Source: JAGVLN01 sp964515755 (GTDB lineage Bacteria; Pseudomonadota; Alphaproteobacteria; Rickettsiales; JABSSG01). Taken from it: a stretch of 39,839 nt of DNA. Location: positions 1-39,839 of the forward strand of contig CAZEVK010000011.1 of assembly GCA_964515755.1 (NCBI GenBank), in the 5' to 3' direction. Positions within the stretch are counted from its first letter, which is position 1. Each line of letters opens with the position of its first letter. The translations under genes and the position numbers were made by a program. The notes beneath the pieces are model-generated. The model saw nothing but the letters and a program-made list of their open reading frames with translations, did no database searches and had not been told where the DNA came from. Below are positions 1 to 7,082 of the stretch, piece after piece.

Positions 1-382
1 GGTAAACCGTACCATCAGGTGCCTGGAAGAATGATCCGAGGCCTGAGGCGTCGATAACTTCCATGCGAAGCTGATTGAGCTCGGCGAGACGTGGCTTGAT
101 GTGCTCTGTGAAATAGGTCTCCGCTAGCGCGTAACGGAACCAAGCTACGAAGGCCGGATGAAGGTCCTCGAGAATGGATTCGCCGATACCGTTGATCGGC
201 CCTCGAACGATCCCGAGCACGATATCAAGTTGAGCCGCTACGGCCGAGTTCGGAATTGCTGTTGGGTTACCCGAGCGCATTGACTGATCCTGGAGATCCG
301 CCTGCTTGAGGTTGATGTAAGCCGGAGATTCGATTTCTACCGGCGTCTGAGGGTCATTGGGGTCTTTGATTACTAATTTCAT
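1..382 (-). CDS. Hypothetical protein, 3' end outside the window
   Basis: The reading frame starts with ATG at 380-382 behind a strong ribosome binding site (CTTAAGGAG, 8 bases upstream) and stays open to the left edge, giving at least 127 residues. The protein begins MKLVIKDPNDPQTPVEIES. It is mixed polar and helical, with no membrane segment or motif that I recognise. It lies 9 bases below the stop of the next gene upstream and so belongs to the same leftward operon, probably started at the promoter at 948-976. Function unknown; the C-terminus is missing. Confidence 0.8.
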   Translation of the reverse strand, partial: MKLVIKDPNDPQTPVEIESPAYINLKQADLQDQSMRSGNPTAIPNSAVAAQLDIVLGIVRGPINGIGESILEDLHPAFVAWFRYALAETYFTEHIKPRLAELNQLRMEVIDASGLGSFFQAPDGTVY

Positions 383-391
383 ACTGTCTCC

Positions 392-730
392 TTAAGTTAA
401 CTCCCGGACGGTCAAGAAGCCGTCGTAATTCTTGAGCTTGGCTGACACGAACTCGATTTCAAACTTGAGTTCCTTACCATAGCCCGGTTCACCTCTTTCG
501 AGGCCTTCGTTCATCAGTCCTATGACTGCCGTGCAGGTACGTCCAGTTGCGTACCTTTCAACCTTGCGTGTGCCTTCGATCAGATACATGTCGACCGCTT
601 GCTTCGCGAGATTCCAAAGTCGATCACCACGTTTAGTTGGTGCGCCGAAATCAGCCGCGTCAGGGTATACCTGTCTCTGTGCCGAGCCGATGGTGTGTAT
701 TGCGTAAAAGCCTTCTTTGTAAACTGACAT
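392..730 (-). CDS. Hypothetical protein
   Basis: A 112-residue protein. I chose the ATG at 728-730 because it has an AGGAG ribosome binding site and overlaps the upstream stop as TAATG; the frame is open further upstream, but only to a GTG with poor context. The start reads MSVYKEGFYAIHT and the C-terminal half is rich in charged residues. No domain is recognised. It is the second gene of a short leftward operon under a sigma70-type promoter of the phage's early class, so early expression is inferred. Confidence 0.75.
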   Translation of the reverse strand: MSVYKEGFYAIHTIGSAQRQVYPDAADFGAPTKRGDRLWNLAKQAVDMYLIEGTRKVERYATGRTCTAVIGLMNEGLERGEPGYGKELKFEIEFVSAKLKNYDGFLTVRELT

Positions 731-918
731 TATCGTGTGCTCCTGTCTCGTGCAAATACCTGCGTACCGTTGATCGGACACCAGCTTGCCGCTATTTCGC
801 CACCTTCGTGGACTGAAACTTGAAACGAATGCTGCTTAGCCCACCTGATCGCATCTGAAAGAGTGTCGAACGAGTCTGTGACAAAGTAGCCGTGGTTTGT
901 AAGATAAATCCTATACAT
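730..918 (-). CDS. Small hypothetical early protein
   Basis: A 62-residue protein starting MYRIYLTNHGYFVTDSF. The frame extends upstream to 957, but the ATG at 916-918 has a GGGAG ribosome binding site 5 bases away and lies about 23 bases after the predicted transcription start, so the shorter form is preferred. It is the first gene behind the promoter at 948-976, and its stop overlaps the next start (TAATG). It looks like a compact globular phage early protein with no recognised family. Confidence 0.7.
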   Translation of the reverse strand: MYRIYLTNHGYFVTDSFDTLSDAIRWAKQHSFQVSVHEGGEIAASWCPINGTQVFARDRSTR

Positions 919-947
919 ATTTTCTCCCGCCCTTTCGAGCATGATTA

Positions 948-976
948 AATATAGCACACTTCCGACTTAATGTCAA
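948..976 (-). promoter_or_regulatory. Early sigma70-type promoter
   Basis: On the minus strand: TTGACA (971-976), a 17-base spacer, then TATATT (948-953). The -35 box sits in a longer element, AATACCGGGTTGACATTAAG, which recurs at 2886, 3807 and 11021. It faces the genes ending at 730, 392 and below 1. Confidence 0.85.
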
Positions 977-984
977 CCCGGTAT

Positions 985-2526
985 TTAATCGAGGATCACT
1001 TTTCTTTGCTGAGGCGTCGTAGGCGTTATAACTTGACTCGTGTCTTCCCACGTGTACACACCTTCTTCGTTCGCTGATAGATAAGCGCCACTCGCTTGTC
1101 GACGTAATGACTGTATCTGTGTCGCGGCCGCTTTAGCTACAGGCACGATGTACTTGGACGCCTCCAAGATTGAAATGTTCTGGCGATAAGCCATTCGACA
1201 ACAGTTGCGGATCTCTGCCCCAGTCCAACCTTCATCACGAATGGCTGTACTGCTTACGTCCACCTGCAACTCGTACTTGTCGAGATAGATCTTCCAGATG
1301 ATGTCCCGCTCTTCCTTACTCGGCAGGTCGAAGAAGAAGATCCCCGAGGTGAAGCGTCTACGGAGCTCCGGCGGTAACTCGACGATCTTGTTACACGTCA
1401 TGACGAAGAAGGCCTTACCCCCTCCAACGGCTGTGATCACTTTGTAGGCCGCTCGGAGCTGTTGTTCACTCTTACCAACAAGGCCGCCTTTCATACCACC
1501 TAGATCGAGCATGATCGTTGGTACGCCTGCTTCGTTACCTGTTGCTTTTGCTATGGCTGACTTTGCTGCCCCTGGAGGTCCGACGAAGATCGCTCCGTCG
1601 CACTCGTTGTCTTCCATGTACGAAAGGGTGGTTGCTAGGAAGTCCTGTGAGACGCCTGAGCTGTCATTGGTATCGCCCGAAGCTCCTGCGAACATCTTTT
1701 CGCCCTCGTCGATGAAGACTACGACGTTGGGTGCTTCCTTGCCTTTGATGACACCTCGCATGAATGACTTGATCTGGTCGCAACCACCGATGGCCTCAAA
1801 CTTCTCAGGTCCGGTGTATACGCGAAGACCGGGTGTACTGCTGATCAGCTTACGCTTACGATCCCAGAGGCCGTCAATGTCTAGCCCTACCTTGCGGAGG
1901 TTCATAGCTACGCTCTGCTCAGCGGGGAATGCAGATAACCCGCGGAGAGCATCCGTAGCTGCCTCTACTGTACTTGGGTCGAGTGCTAACTCCGTACCTT
2001 CGATCAAGCCGCAGACGATACTTCTCAACTCGTTTTCATCGGGTAGGGGTTCGTCGAGCATGAACACATCTTCGTGGAGTTGTTCTGGTAAGGTGAACTC
2101 AGGTCCGATCATACAGACAGAGCACGTCTTAGATTTGAAGTTGTCGCGGAGGTTCCACAACGCTTGTAAGAATGCAGGTGCATCCATGAAGTGGTGTACG
2201 TTGAGCATGAACAAGACTGTCTCGTTTGGTAGGTGAGCGGCTATCTTCAAACTCTCAACTGGGTTGACCGTTTGTACCTGATCCGCGTTCACAGCGTCTA
2301 GAGCTTGCTCCATGGCCTCTTGACCTGCTTTGTTACGCATACGCCAACCGTCGATGACGTCCCATTGGATCACGGGCGTCTCAAGTCGACCTTGGCCTGG
2401 CTCTGCTGTTGCGTTAAATAACTCAGTCTGGATCCGCGTCATAGTAGCCGACGGATCCGGACATGCGATTGCGATGAGGGGAGTTCCGACGATACGTGCT
2501 CGTCGGAACTTTTCAAGAAATGTCAT
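985..2526 (-). CDS. AAA ATPase with Walker B before Walker A (Ycf46-like, permuted)
   Basis: A 513-residue protein. Residues about 95-175 resemble the N-terminal domain of Ycf46-type AAA proteins. The ATPase core is in an unusual order: Walker B (VVVFIDE, about 268-274) and its following helix come first, then Walker A (GPPGAAKS, about 316-323), a pore-loop-like DLGGMKGGLVGKSE segment, the sensor-1 strand (VMTCNK, about 375-380) and an arginine-finger-like LRRRF (about 388-392). The usual Walker B position between pore loop and sensor 1 is absent. The protein ends in RKVILD, almost identical to the tail of the 9501-10949 product. The ATG at 2526 has an AAGGAG site. An ATP-driven remodelling role, perhaps with the 9501-10949 protein, is inferred; its substrate is unknown. 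Confidence 0.85.
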   Translation of the reverse strand: MTFLEKFRRARIVGTPLIAIACPDPSATMTRIQTELFNATAEPGQGRLETPVIQWDVIDGWRMRNKAGQEAMEQALDAVNADQVQTVNPVESLKIAAHLPNETVLFMLNVHHFMDAPAFLQALWNLRDNFKSKTCSVCMIGPEFTLPEQLHEDVFMLDEPLPDENELRSIVCGLIEGTELALDPSTVEAATDALRGLSAFPAEQSVAMNLRKVGLDIDGLWDRKRKLISSTPGLRVYTGPEKFEAIGGCDQIKSFMRGVIKGKEAPNVVVFIDEGEKMFAGASGDTNDSSGVSQDFLATTLSYMEDNECDGAIFVGPPGAAKSAIAKATGNEAGVPTIMLDLGGMKGGLVGKSEQQLRAAYKVITAVGGGKAFFVMTCNKIVELPPELRRRFTSGIFFFDLPSKEERDIIWKIYLDKYELQVDVSSTAIRDEGWTGAEIRNCCRMAYRQNISILEASKYIVPVAKAAATQIQSLRRQASGAYLSANEEGVYTWEDTSQVITPTTPQQRKVILD

Positions 2527-2535
2527 GTGCTCTCC

Positions 2536-2832
2536 TTAATGACCTAAGCCTTGGCATACACGCGTGTCGACGTGATCGCACTCATATGTCTGGCAACCGC
2601 AATGCACCATTCCGAAGCTCTTGGTTTTGCCGTCTGTCATCTCGTCACAGAAATGACACATGACTTTAGCCTTACGACTGTTGAGTTCTTCGAATGAAAA
2701 GAAGATGCGACATCTATCTTCTGTTTCAATCTTGACGCCATAGTCACCGAAGATCTCGACGACGGTAGCTTCATTTGGCCTATTGTCGATAGTCAGCACT
2801 GAACCGACCTGAACATTGTTTTCGTTGATCAT
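2536..2832 (-). CDS. Small protein with zinc-binding cysteines
   Basis: A 98-residue protein. The N-terminal half looks like a small beta-barrel (VQVGSVLTIDNRPNEATVVEI). The C-terminal half carries CHFC near residue 60, then HCGC and a further C-x3-H-x-D stretch, consistent with one or two structural zinc sites. The start has a GGAGG site 7 bases upstream and lies about 24 bases after the predicted start of the promoter at 2863-2891, so this is the first gene of a transcript continuing into the AAA ATPase gene. Function unknown; a nucleic-acid or protein adaptor role is possible. Confidence 0.75.
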   Translation of the reverse strand: MINENNVQVGSVLTIDNRPNEATVVEIFGDYGVKIETEDRCRIFFSFEELNSRKAKVMCHFCDEMTDGKTKSFGMVHCGCQTYECDHVDTRVCQGLGH

Positions 2833-2862
2833 AAGTTACCTCCGCTCCCCTGAGCATGACTA

Positions 2863-2891
2863 AGAATAACACAATACCGAGTTATTGTCAA
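2863..2891 (-). promoter_or_regulatory. Early promoter with a palindromic operator-like element
   Basis: Minus strand: TTGACA (2886-2891), a 17-base spacer, TATTCT (2863-2868). AATACCGGGTT upstream of and over the -35 box is mirrored by AACTCGGTATT in the spacer (10 of 11 positions), so the whole core is a near-perfect inverted repeat and a plausible repressor site. Confidence 0.75.
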
Positions 2892-2910
2892 CCCGGTATT
2901 GTGTAGTTGG

Positions 2911-3237
2911 TTACATTGCTCGAAGCATACCCGATACGCGAGTACCACTGAGACCAAGTCTTTCGCCGATCTCTTTCAGAGTGAGTCCACGCTTGCGAAG
3001 CTTCACAGCTTCATTAACGCGGTTGCCCTTGGCTGCTTGAATGTTCTCAAGCATCAGCGCCTGTAACCATTTGAAGTCTTCTTTGAACTCCGGTCGTGGC
3101 GTTGCGTTTGCAAGGAAGCCGTTGACCTGATTCAGCTGAGGCAGTTTAAGATCTTCGACGATCGAAGGATCTGCAAGAAGAGTTGCGATTGCGGTGTCCT
3201 CGCTTTTGAGGATTCTGTCAAGTGTACGTTTGTCCAT
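2911..3237 (-). CDS. Small helix-turn-helix protein
   Basis: A 108-residue protein. Residues about 77-108 form a helix-turn-helix (KLRKRGLTLKEIGERLGLSG) of the sigma-region-4 or Trp-repressor-like kind and end the protein. The N-terminal 70 residues share a module with the first 90 residues of the 9501-10949 protein: an L-A-D-P start, then RPE-x-KED-x2-WL and an M-x-E-x3-AA segment. The gene has its own AAGGAG site. It sits between promoters bearing the AATACCGGG element, which makes it a reasonable candidate for the regulator binding them; that is an inference. Confidence 0.8.
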   Translation of the reverse strand: MDKRTLDRILKSEDTAIATLLADPSIVEDLKLPQLNQVNGFLANATPRPEFKEDFKWLQALMLENIQAAKGNRVNEAVKLRKRGLTLKEIGERLGLSGTRVSGMLRAM

Positions 3238-3271
3238 GATAAAGTAAACTCCTTAAGTTTGTCGTTGTTCC

Positions 3272-3742
3272 CTAGTTCTGTCCAATAACTTCGAAGCGAT
3301 CCCACGCTTCATTGTATGCCTTAGAATTACGTCGTCCAAAATATTTGGCGAATATATCACCCACAATTTGGAACTGGCGGTCTGATAAAGTGGTAATAGA
3401 CCAAGCTTTCAAACAATCCGCCATATCGTTTGCGAATGCCCCACCTGACTGTTCCAGAACACTGATCACTTCAGCATTAAGCGCTGTGTACTTAACCTCG
3501 CGTGCTTCCTGCTCCTGCTCTAACCGTGCGTTCTCGACTAACTGCGCTTGGACCTTTGCTTCTTTAGCAGCAATCATCTCGCGTGTCTTGTCGATGTCTA
3601 CAGCACCGTTCGTGTACTGGAACTTGTCAGGGCGAATACCTAATACAGCTGTGATGCATTCTGAACCATAAACCGCACCGTTAAATTCAAACGTGTGCTT
3701 GATGCTTGTGCCGCAGCGCGTGCAAGTTGAATACTGTTCCAT
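3272..3742 (-). CDS. Hypothetical protein with N-terminal zinc-finger-like motif
   Basis: About 156 residues from the ATG at 3740-3742, which has AAGAG 7 bases upstream. A second ATG lies two codons earlier at 3748, and the frame reaches a TTG at 3772 that would sit almost on the predicted transcription start. The protein begins MEQYSTCTRCGTSIKHTF and has a later Y-G-S-E-C, a pattern seen in small phage proteins that bind one metal ion. A charged coiled-coil region (about 50-95) follows, then a C-terminal helical domain. Driven by the promoter at 3784-3812. Function unknown. Confidence 0.75.
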   Translation of the reverse strand: MEQYSTCTRCGTSIKHTFEFNGAVYGSECITAVLGIRPDKFQYTNGAVDIDKTREMIAAKEAKVQAQLVENARLEQEQEAREVKYTALNAEVISVLEQSGGAFANDMADCLKAWSITTLSDRQFQIVGDIFAKYFGRRNSKAYNEAWDRFEVIGQN

Positions 3743-3783
3743 AGTCATACTCTTCGTAATGGGCTCTCCCAACCTACAAATAC

Positions 3784-3812
3784 ATTATAACACAGAACAC
3801 ACTTAATGTCAC
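3784..3812 (-). promoter_or_regulatory. Early sigma70-type promoter
   Basis: Minus strand: GTGACA (3807-3812), a 17-base spacer, then a perfect TATAAT (3784-3789). It shares the AATACCGGG(G)TGACATTAAG element with the promoters at 948 and 2863. It drives the gene ending at 3272 and probably those beyond. Confidence 0.8.
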
Positions 3813-3822
3813 CCCGGTATTT

Positions 3823-3859
3823 TAACAAAACAAAAGGCCGCGATTTTTACGTCGCGACC
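3823..3859 (-). terminator. Rho-independent terminator
   Basis: In the minus-strand transcript, GGTCGCGA (3859-3852) and TCGCGGCC (3843-3836) form an 8-base-pair stem with one G-U pair, around an 8-base loop, followed by TTTTGTTTTGTT. It lies downstream of the resolvase gene and ends the replication operon and the short candidate RNA at 3826-3912. Confidence 0.75.
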
Positions 3860-3912
3860 TCTTGCACTTAAGGAGTCAAATTACAGCGTCATGGATTCCG
3901 CCGTGAATGACA
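3826..3912 (-). ncRNA. Candidate small RNA complementary to the phage ribosome binding site
   Basis: A TTGGAA-N17-TATAAT promoter (3919-3947) and a rho-independent terminator (3823-3859) bracket about 87 bases without a convincing gene. The RNA would contain the complement of TGCACTTAAGGAG (3863-3875), the same 13 bases that form the ribosome binding site of the plus-strand operon at 11095-11107. Its core ACTTAAGGAG also lies in front of the genes starting at 382, 3237 and 10949 (nine or more matching bases). It could act as an antisense translational regulator. The promoter and terminator are visible; the RNA and its action are inferred. Confidence 0.35.
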
Positions 3913-3918
3913 TTTAAG

Positions 3919-3947
3919 ATTATAACACAGCTCATGCTTTATTCCAA
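3919..3947 (-). promoter_or_regulatory. Promoter candidate in the 3' end of the resolvase gene
   Basis: Minus strand: TTGGAA (3942-3947), a 17-base spacer, then a perfect TATAAT (3919-3924). The only thing downstream before the terminator is the candidate small RNA. Confidence 0.45.
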
Positions 3948-4393
3948 GCTAAACATATCGCATCTCGTGTGTGGGCATTTGTGCGCTCCATATAACCTGT
4001 CAGCTCCTGTACGTGCGCGACGTCTTCTGCCGCAGTTTTGTGGTTACGTCGTTTAGGCCTTACTCGCTTGATCTGGAATCCAAGCTTCTCTAGGCCATCA
4101 GCTAACAGTTCCGCTTCACGAGCATTGGAGGCCGCGTTGGACATCATCCTGTTACCGTAGCTTGCAGACTTCTCTCCGGCTATTTTGGATTGACGACCGT
4201 ACATCGCAGTTTTGTTTGGGGCTTCGATAACTATATACCACTCAGCCTTGTTCTTAGCTGCGGCTAGTGTCTGGTAACAGGACCAGAAATCTAACGTCAT
4301 GATCTTGGTGATCTGTTCCTTCTCGTGATTGTAGATTGCTAGTCCGGTTGTCGAACCCGGGTCTATACCCACCGTATATTTTACTTGCTCCAT
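3932..4393 (-). CDS. RuvC-like Holliday-junction resolvase or nuclease
   Basis: A 153-residue protein from the ATG at 4391-4393. Residues 8-20 read VGIDPGSTTGLAI, the first beta strand of the RuvC/RNase H fold with its catalytic aspartate. VIEAP follows near residue 65 (second acid), and HTRDAICLAW near the C-terminus supplies a third. The length fits phage RuvC-type resolvases, which cleave branched DNA during recombination or before packaging. The start overlaps the end of the polymerase gene by 13 bases, so translation is probably coupled. The frame extends upstream, but that part lies inside the polymerase gene and has no family similarity. Confidence 0.82.
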   Translation of the reverse strand: MEQVKYTVGIDPGSTTGLAIYNHEKEQITKIMTLDFWSCYQTLAAAKNKAEWYIVIEAPNKTAMYGRQSKIAGEKSASYGNRMMSNAASNAREAELLADGLEKLGFQIKRVRPKRRNHKTAAEDVAHVQELTGYMERTNAHTRDAICLAWNKA

Positions 4394-6153
4394 ACTTTTG
4401 CTACCTTGGTGTCTACCACACATGGGACTGGATTTAAGAATAACTCCCCTGCGGCCATCATTGACTTGTGAACTGCCGCCTCTACTACTTCAGGATCATC
4501 ATTAGTCTCACACACGATTTCGTCGTGAACCACGTTGACTATTTTAGTCTCCCACAGGTTCTGTTTAATCAATTCGTTGCGGAGATAATAAAGGGCCAGC
4601 TTGATGATGTCTGCTCCGGTACCTTGAACCCCGAAGTTACGCCCTAAGCGTTTGTTCGACGAGTAAGCCTGCTTGTCTGTCAGGTTGATCACAAAGCGAC
4701 CAGTCCTACCACTCATTGTCTTTGCATACCCTTGATCTGCCGCGATTGCGCCTTGACGCTTCAGATAACCATCTAGAACGCCATACGCATTCCAAAAGTT
4801 CTTCAGCATGGTCTCAGCCGCCGTGACTGATAGTGGGATTCCTTCTAGAGTCACCTGATGAGCGAAACTCTCAGCGCCTACACCATAAGCAGTACCGAAG
4901 TTGAGTTTCTTAGATATGGTGCGGTGCTTAGGATCTACGTTTTCATATGGCTCATGGAAGACCAGGCTGGCTGTGTGCTTGTGAAGGTCTCTCTTCTCGT
5001 TGAAAGCTCTGATCAGTGTTGGGTCACCTGACTGCTTAGCCATGATCCGGAGTTCAACCTGGCCGTAGTCAGCTGTGATGATGTAACCACCCTTCTGTGC
5101 TTTGAAGCATTGTCTGTAAATCGCTTCAGCGGGTACTTGCTGCAGTCCTGGCTTCGATACGCTCATACGACCACTGGGAGCTGTCAACTGGTGGAATGAT
5201 GCATGAATACGCCCTGTAGCTTTGCTGATGTAATTTAGGTAGTCAGGCCCGAACTTCTTCAGTGACGTGGCGAGCTGTTTGTAGCTGATGAGGTTGTCGA
5301 TGAGAGGGTGGCCTTTGAAAGGAACTAAGCTGTCTTCGGCAGAGTCATCTGCGTGTATGCCTAGCTTGTGAAGTATTGGTAATATCTGCTGTGGACTATC
5401 TATGTTGACTACGGGTACGCCGAAGAGATCAATGATAGGACATACAGGGGTAATTATGTCCATGATGATGTCGAGGTACTCTTGGCGTCGCATACCTTCA
5501 TCAGTACACCTTTCAGCCCACTCCTCTGCATCTAGATAGAACCCATTCAACTCGATGTCTGCAATGGCCGCCACAGCGTCACATTCGATTCTAGTTACCC
5601 AGTCGAGCTGTTGATTCTCTAGGCGTGGCTTCTGCCTGTCTCTGATCTCATGTAGGATCGTAGAATCATTGGCCGCATACAAGAGTTGCTCTTCACTAAG
5701 ATCTGTTGCCCCGAAATCACTCTTCTGAAGAGTCTTATCTAAGTTACGCCGTGTCTCTCGTAACGCGATGTCTTTGAGACCGTGTCCCATTTGAATCCCG
5801 CAAGCTAGGATCTTGGACGCAAGCATCGTATCATACGTGCCTTCGATCGGAAGTGGGCCTTCTCCAAACCAATGCGTCATGAACTGGAGGTCGAACTTAG
5901 CATTCTGCCAAAGCGTAGGCCGCTTGTTGGCAAAGTAGTCTTTGACCCATGTGAAGTCAGCCGGATCATTCAACTCACGCATGTTGAAGACGTAAGCCTT
6001 CTCAGCGTGAGGTGCAATTTGGAGAAGGCGTAGTTCTTCGGTGTGTGCGTCAAATCCCGTTGTTTCAACGTCACACCCCCAAACAGGAGCTTGCATCAAC
6101 TCATCCCGCGCCTTCTCCAAGCTTAATATGTCCTCAACGAATATTGCTTCCAT
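4381..6153 (-). CDS. Family A DNA polymerase with 3'-5' exonuclease
   Basis: A 590-residue replicative polymerase of the Pol I type without a 5'-3' exonuclease domain. Exonuclease motifs: CDVETTG (about 27-33), QNAKFDL (about 85) and YAANDS (about 160). Polymerase motifs: A, ADYGQVELR (about 365); B, KKLNFGTAYG (about 416); C, VVHDE near the C-terminus. All key residues are present. I chose the ATG at 6151-6153 because it overlaps the upstream stop as TAATG behind GAAGG; the longer frame runs into the HNH gene. It works with the DnaB-like helicase, initiator and SSB-like protein encoded nearby. Confidence 0.96.
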   Translation of the reverse strand: MEAIFVEDILSLEKARDELMQAPVWGCDVETTGFDAHTEELRLLQIAPHAEKAYVFNMRELNDPADFTWVKDYFANKRPTLWQNAKFDLQFMTHWFGEGPLPIEGTYDTMLASKILACGIQMGHGLKDIALRETRRNLDKTLQKSDFGATDLSEEQLLYAANDSTILHEIRDRQKPRLENQQLDWVTRIECDAVAAIADIELNGFYLDAEEWAERCTDEGMRRQEYLDIIMDIITPVCPIIDLFGVPVVNIDSPQQILPILHKLGIHADDSAEDSLVPFKGHPLIDNLISYKQLATSLKKFGPDYLNYISKATGRIHASFHQLTAPSGRMSVSKPGLQQVPAEAIYRQCFKAQKGGYIITADYGQVELRIMAKQSGDPTLIRAFNEKRDLHKHTASLVFHEPYENVDPKHRTISKKLNFGTAYGVGAESFAHQVTLEGIPLSVTAAETMLKNFWNAYGVLDGYLKRQGAIAADQGYAKTMSGRTGRFVINLTDKQAYSSNKRLGRNFGVQGTGADIIKLALYYLRNELIKQNLWETKIVNVVHDEIVCETNDDPEVVEAAVHKSMMAAGELFLNPVPCVVDTKVAKVWSK

Positions 6154-6548
6154 TATACCTTCACACCCACGAGTCTTCTTTGGTGTGTGCGTTCTCGATG
6201 GCAATTAGCGCACACTAAATCACATTTGCACATCTCTTCCTGTACCCTTCTTAAATCTTTGTAAGCAGATGTAGCTAAGTTAAAGTTCTTTAGTTCACCT
6301 TCTTTGTGGTCAAAATCCATTACATAATAAGGATATTTAACCCCACAATCAGCACAAGGCTTGTCTTTGAAAGATTGAATGAGTTCGCGTCTTTTCACCA
6401 TGAACTTGCGATTACGTTCTACCATTGCTGGTTTATTTCTGTGGTACGATCTATTTCGAGCTTCGCGAGCACATTCCATGCAGCGTAAGGAGGGATTCCC
6501 TTTAGTCAACACCTTCAACAAATTGTGTTTCAAACACATATTACTCAT
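6153..6548 (-). CDS. HNH endonuclease, probably a free-standing homing endonuclease
   Basis: A 131-residue protein with an N-terminal zinc-ribbon-like segment (C-x2-H, later CMEC), basic helices, and a C-terminal HNH fold: CADCG, then MDFDH (about 80), then LVCANCHRERTHQ with the final histidines. This arrangement is typical of phage-borne HNH endonucleases that nick or cut DNA at defined sites. It sits between the MazG-like and polymerase genes, overlapping the latter's start as TAATG, so it looks like an insertion into the replication operon. Its exact substrate cannot be read from the sequence. Confidence 0.85.
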   Translation of the reverse strand: MSNMCLKHNLLKVLTKGNPSLRCMECAREARNRSYHRNKPAMVERNRKFMVKRRELIQSFKDKPCADCGVKYPYYVMDFDHKEGELKNFNLATSAYKDLRRVQEEMCKCDLVCANCHRERTHQRRLVGVKV

Positions 6549-6551
6549 CTT

Positions 6552-7082
6552 TCAAACTCTGTGCGGTAAATCCTCACGGATTGATACTCCATTAAACGCC
6601 GAACGCACGCATTCTTCCAGAGAACTGTCGATTTCCTGGGCTAAAAGATCGAGATAAGTAACCGTGTCACCTATTTCCTTCTTGAGCATTGCTATGGCGT
6701 CCTCTCTGGTAAGGTTGTTCTGACTACCCTTACCTTTAAGGATGTGACCTGCAGTGATTCGATTGTAGCGTTTGATCGCGCCGCAGACTTCTCCAGCTTC
6801 TTCAGCCACGGCAACACCCCAATCACTCAATGACCATTCGTTCTCGGGCGCTTGATCAGTACTGCGTGGCCACTCAAGATGGCGTTTCATGTTCATCTCT
6901 CCAAAGTTGAAGAATGTTAGGTTAACCCTACCTTCCAAACAGTCACGTAAATACTGCTCATTCTTTACTCTGTTCTCTTCTACCGCCCGTAAGAAATTAG
7001 CCGTGGAACTAAGATTCTTAGGGCATATCTCGACGTGGGCTTCTGTTACCCTACGTCCTGGTGGGCATGTGCAATAACTCAT
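6552..7082 (-). CDS. MazG-like nucleotide pyrophosphohydrolase
   Basis: A 176-residue protein. The C-terminal half carries the MazG signature: EEAGEV (about 95-100) followed by KKEIGDTVTYLDLLA (about 135), the E-x2-E and E-x2-D pairs that bind magnesium in all-alpha NTP pyrophosphatases. The N-terminal 60 residues include CTCPPG and a second cysteine and are not conserved in the core family. Such enzymes hydrolyse NTPs or dNTPs, or lower (p)ppGpp, and are common in phage nucleotide modules. The start overlaps the helicase stop (ATGA), so the two are probably translationally coupled. Confidence 0.82.
   Translation of the reverse strand: MSYCTCPPGRRVTEAHVEICPKNLSSTANFLRAVEENRVKNEQYLRDCLEGRVNLTFFNFGEMNMKRHLEWPRSTDQAPENEWSLSDWGVAVAEEAGEVCGAIKRYNRITAGHILKGKGSQNNLTREDAIAMLKKEIGDTVTYLDLLAQEIDSSLEECVRSAFNGVSIREDLPHRV

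Noticed and set aside
1511..2236. Long plus-strand open frame (241 codons) opposite the AAA ATPase gene
   Set aside because: Shadow of a well-supported minus-strand gene with clear motifs; no start signals on the plus strand.
3891..3917. Tiny plus-strand frame MDSAVNDI behind a good AAGGAG
   Set aside because: Eight codons with 15-base spacing and no plus-strand promoter; the ribosome-site-like sequence is better explained as the antisense region of the candidate small RNA.
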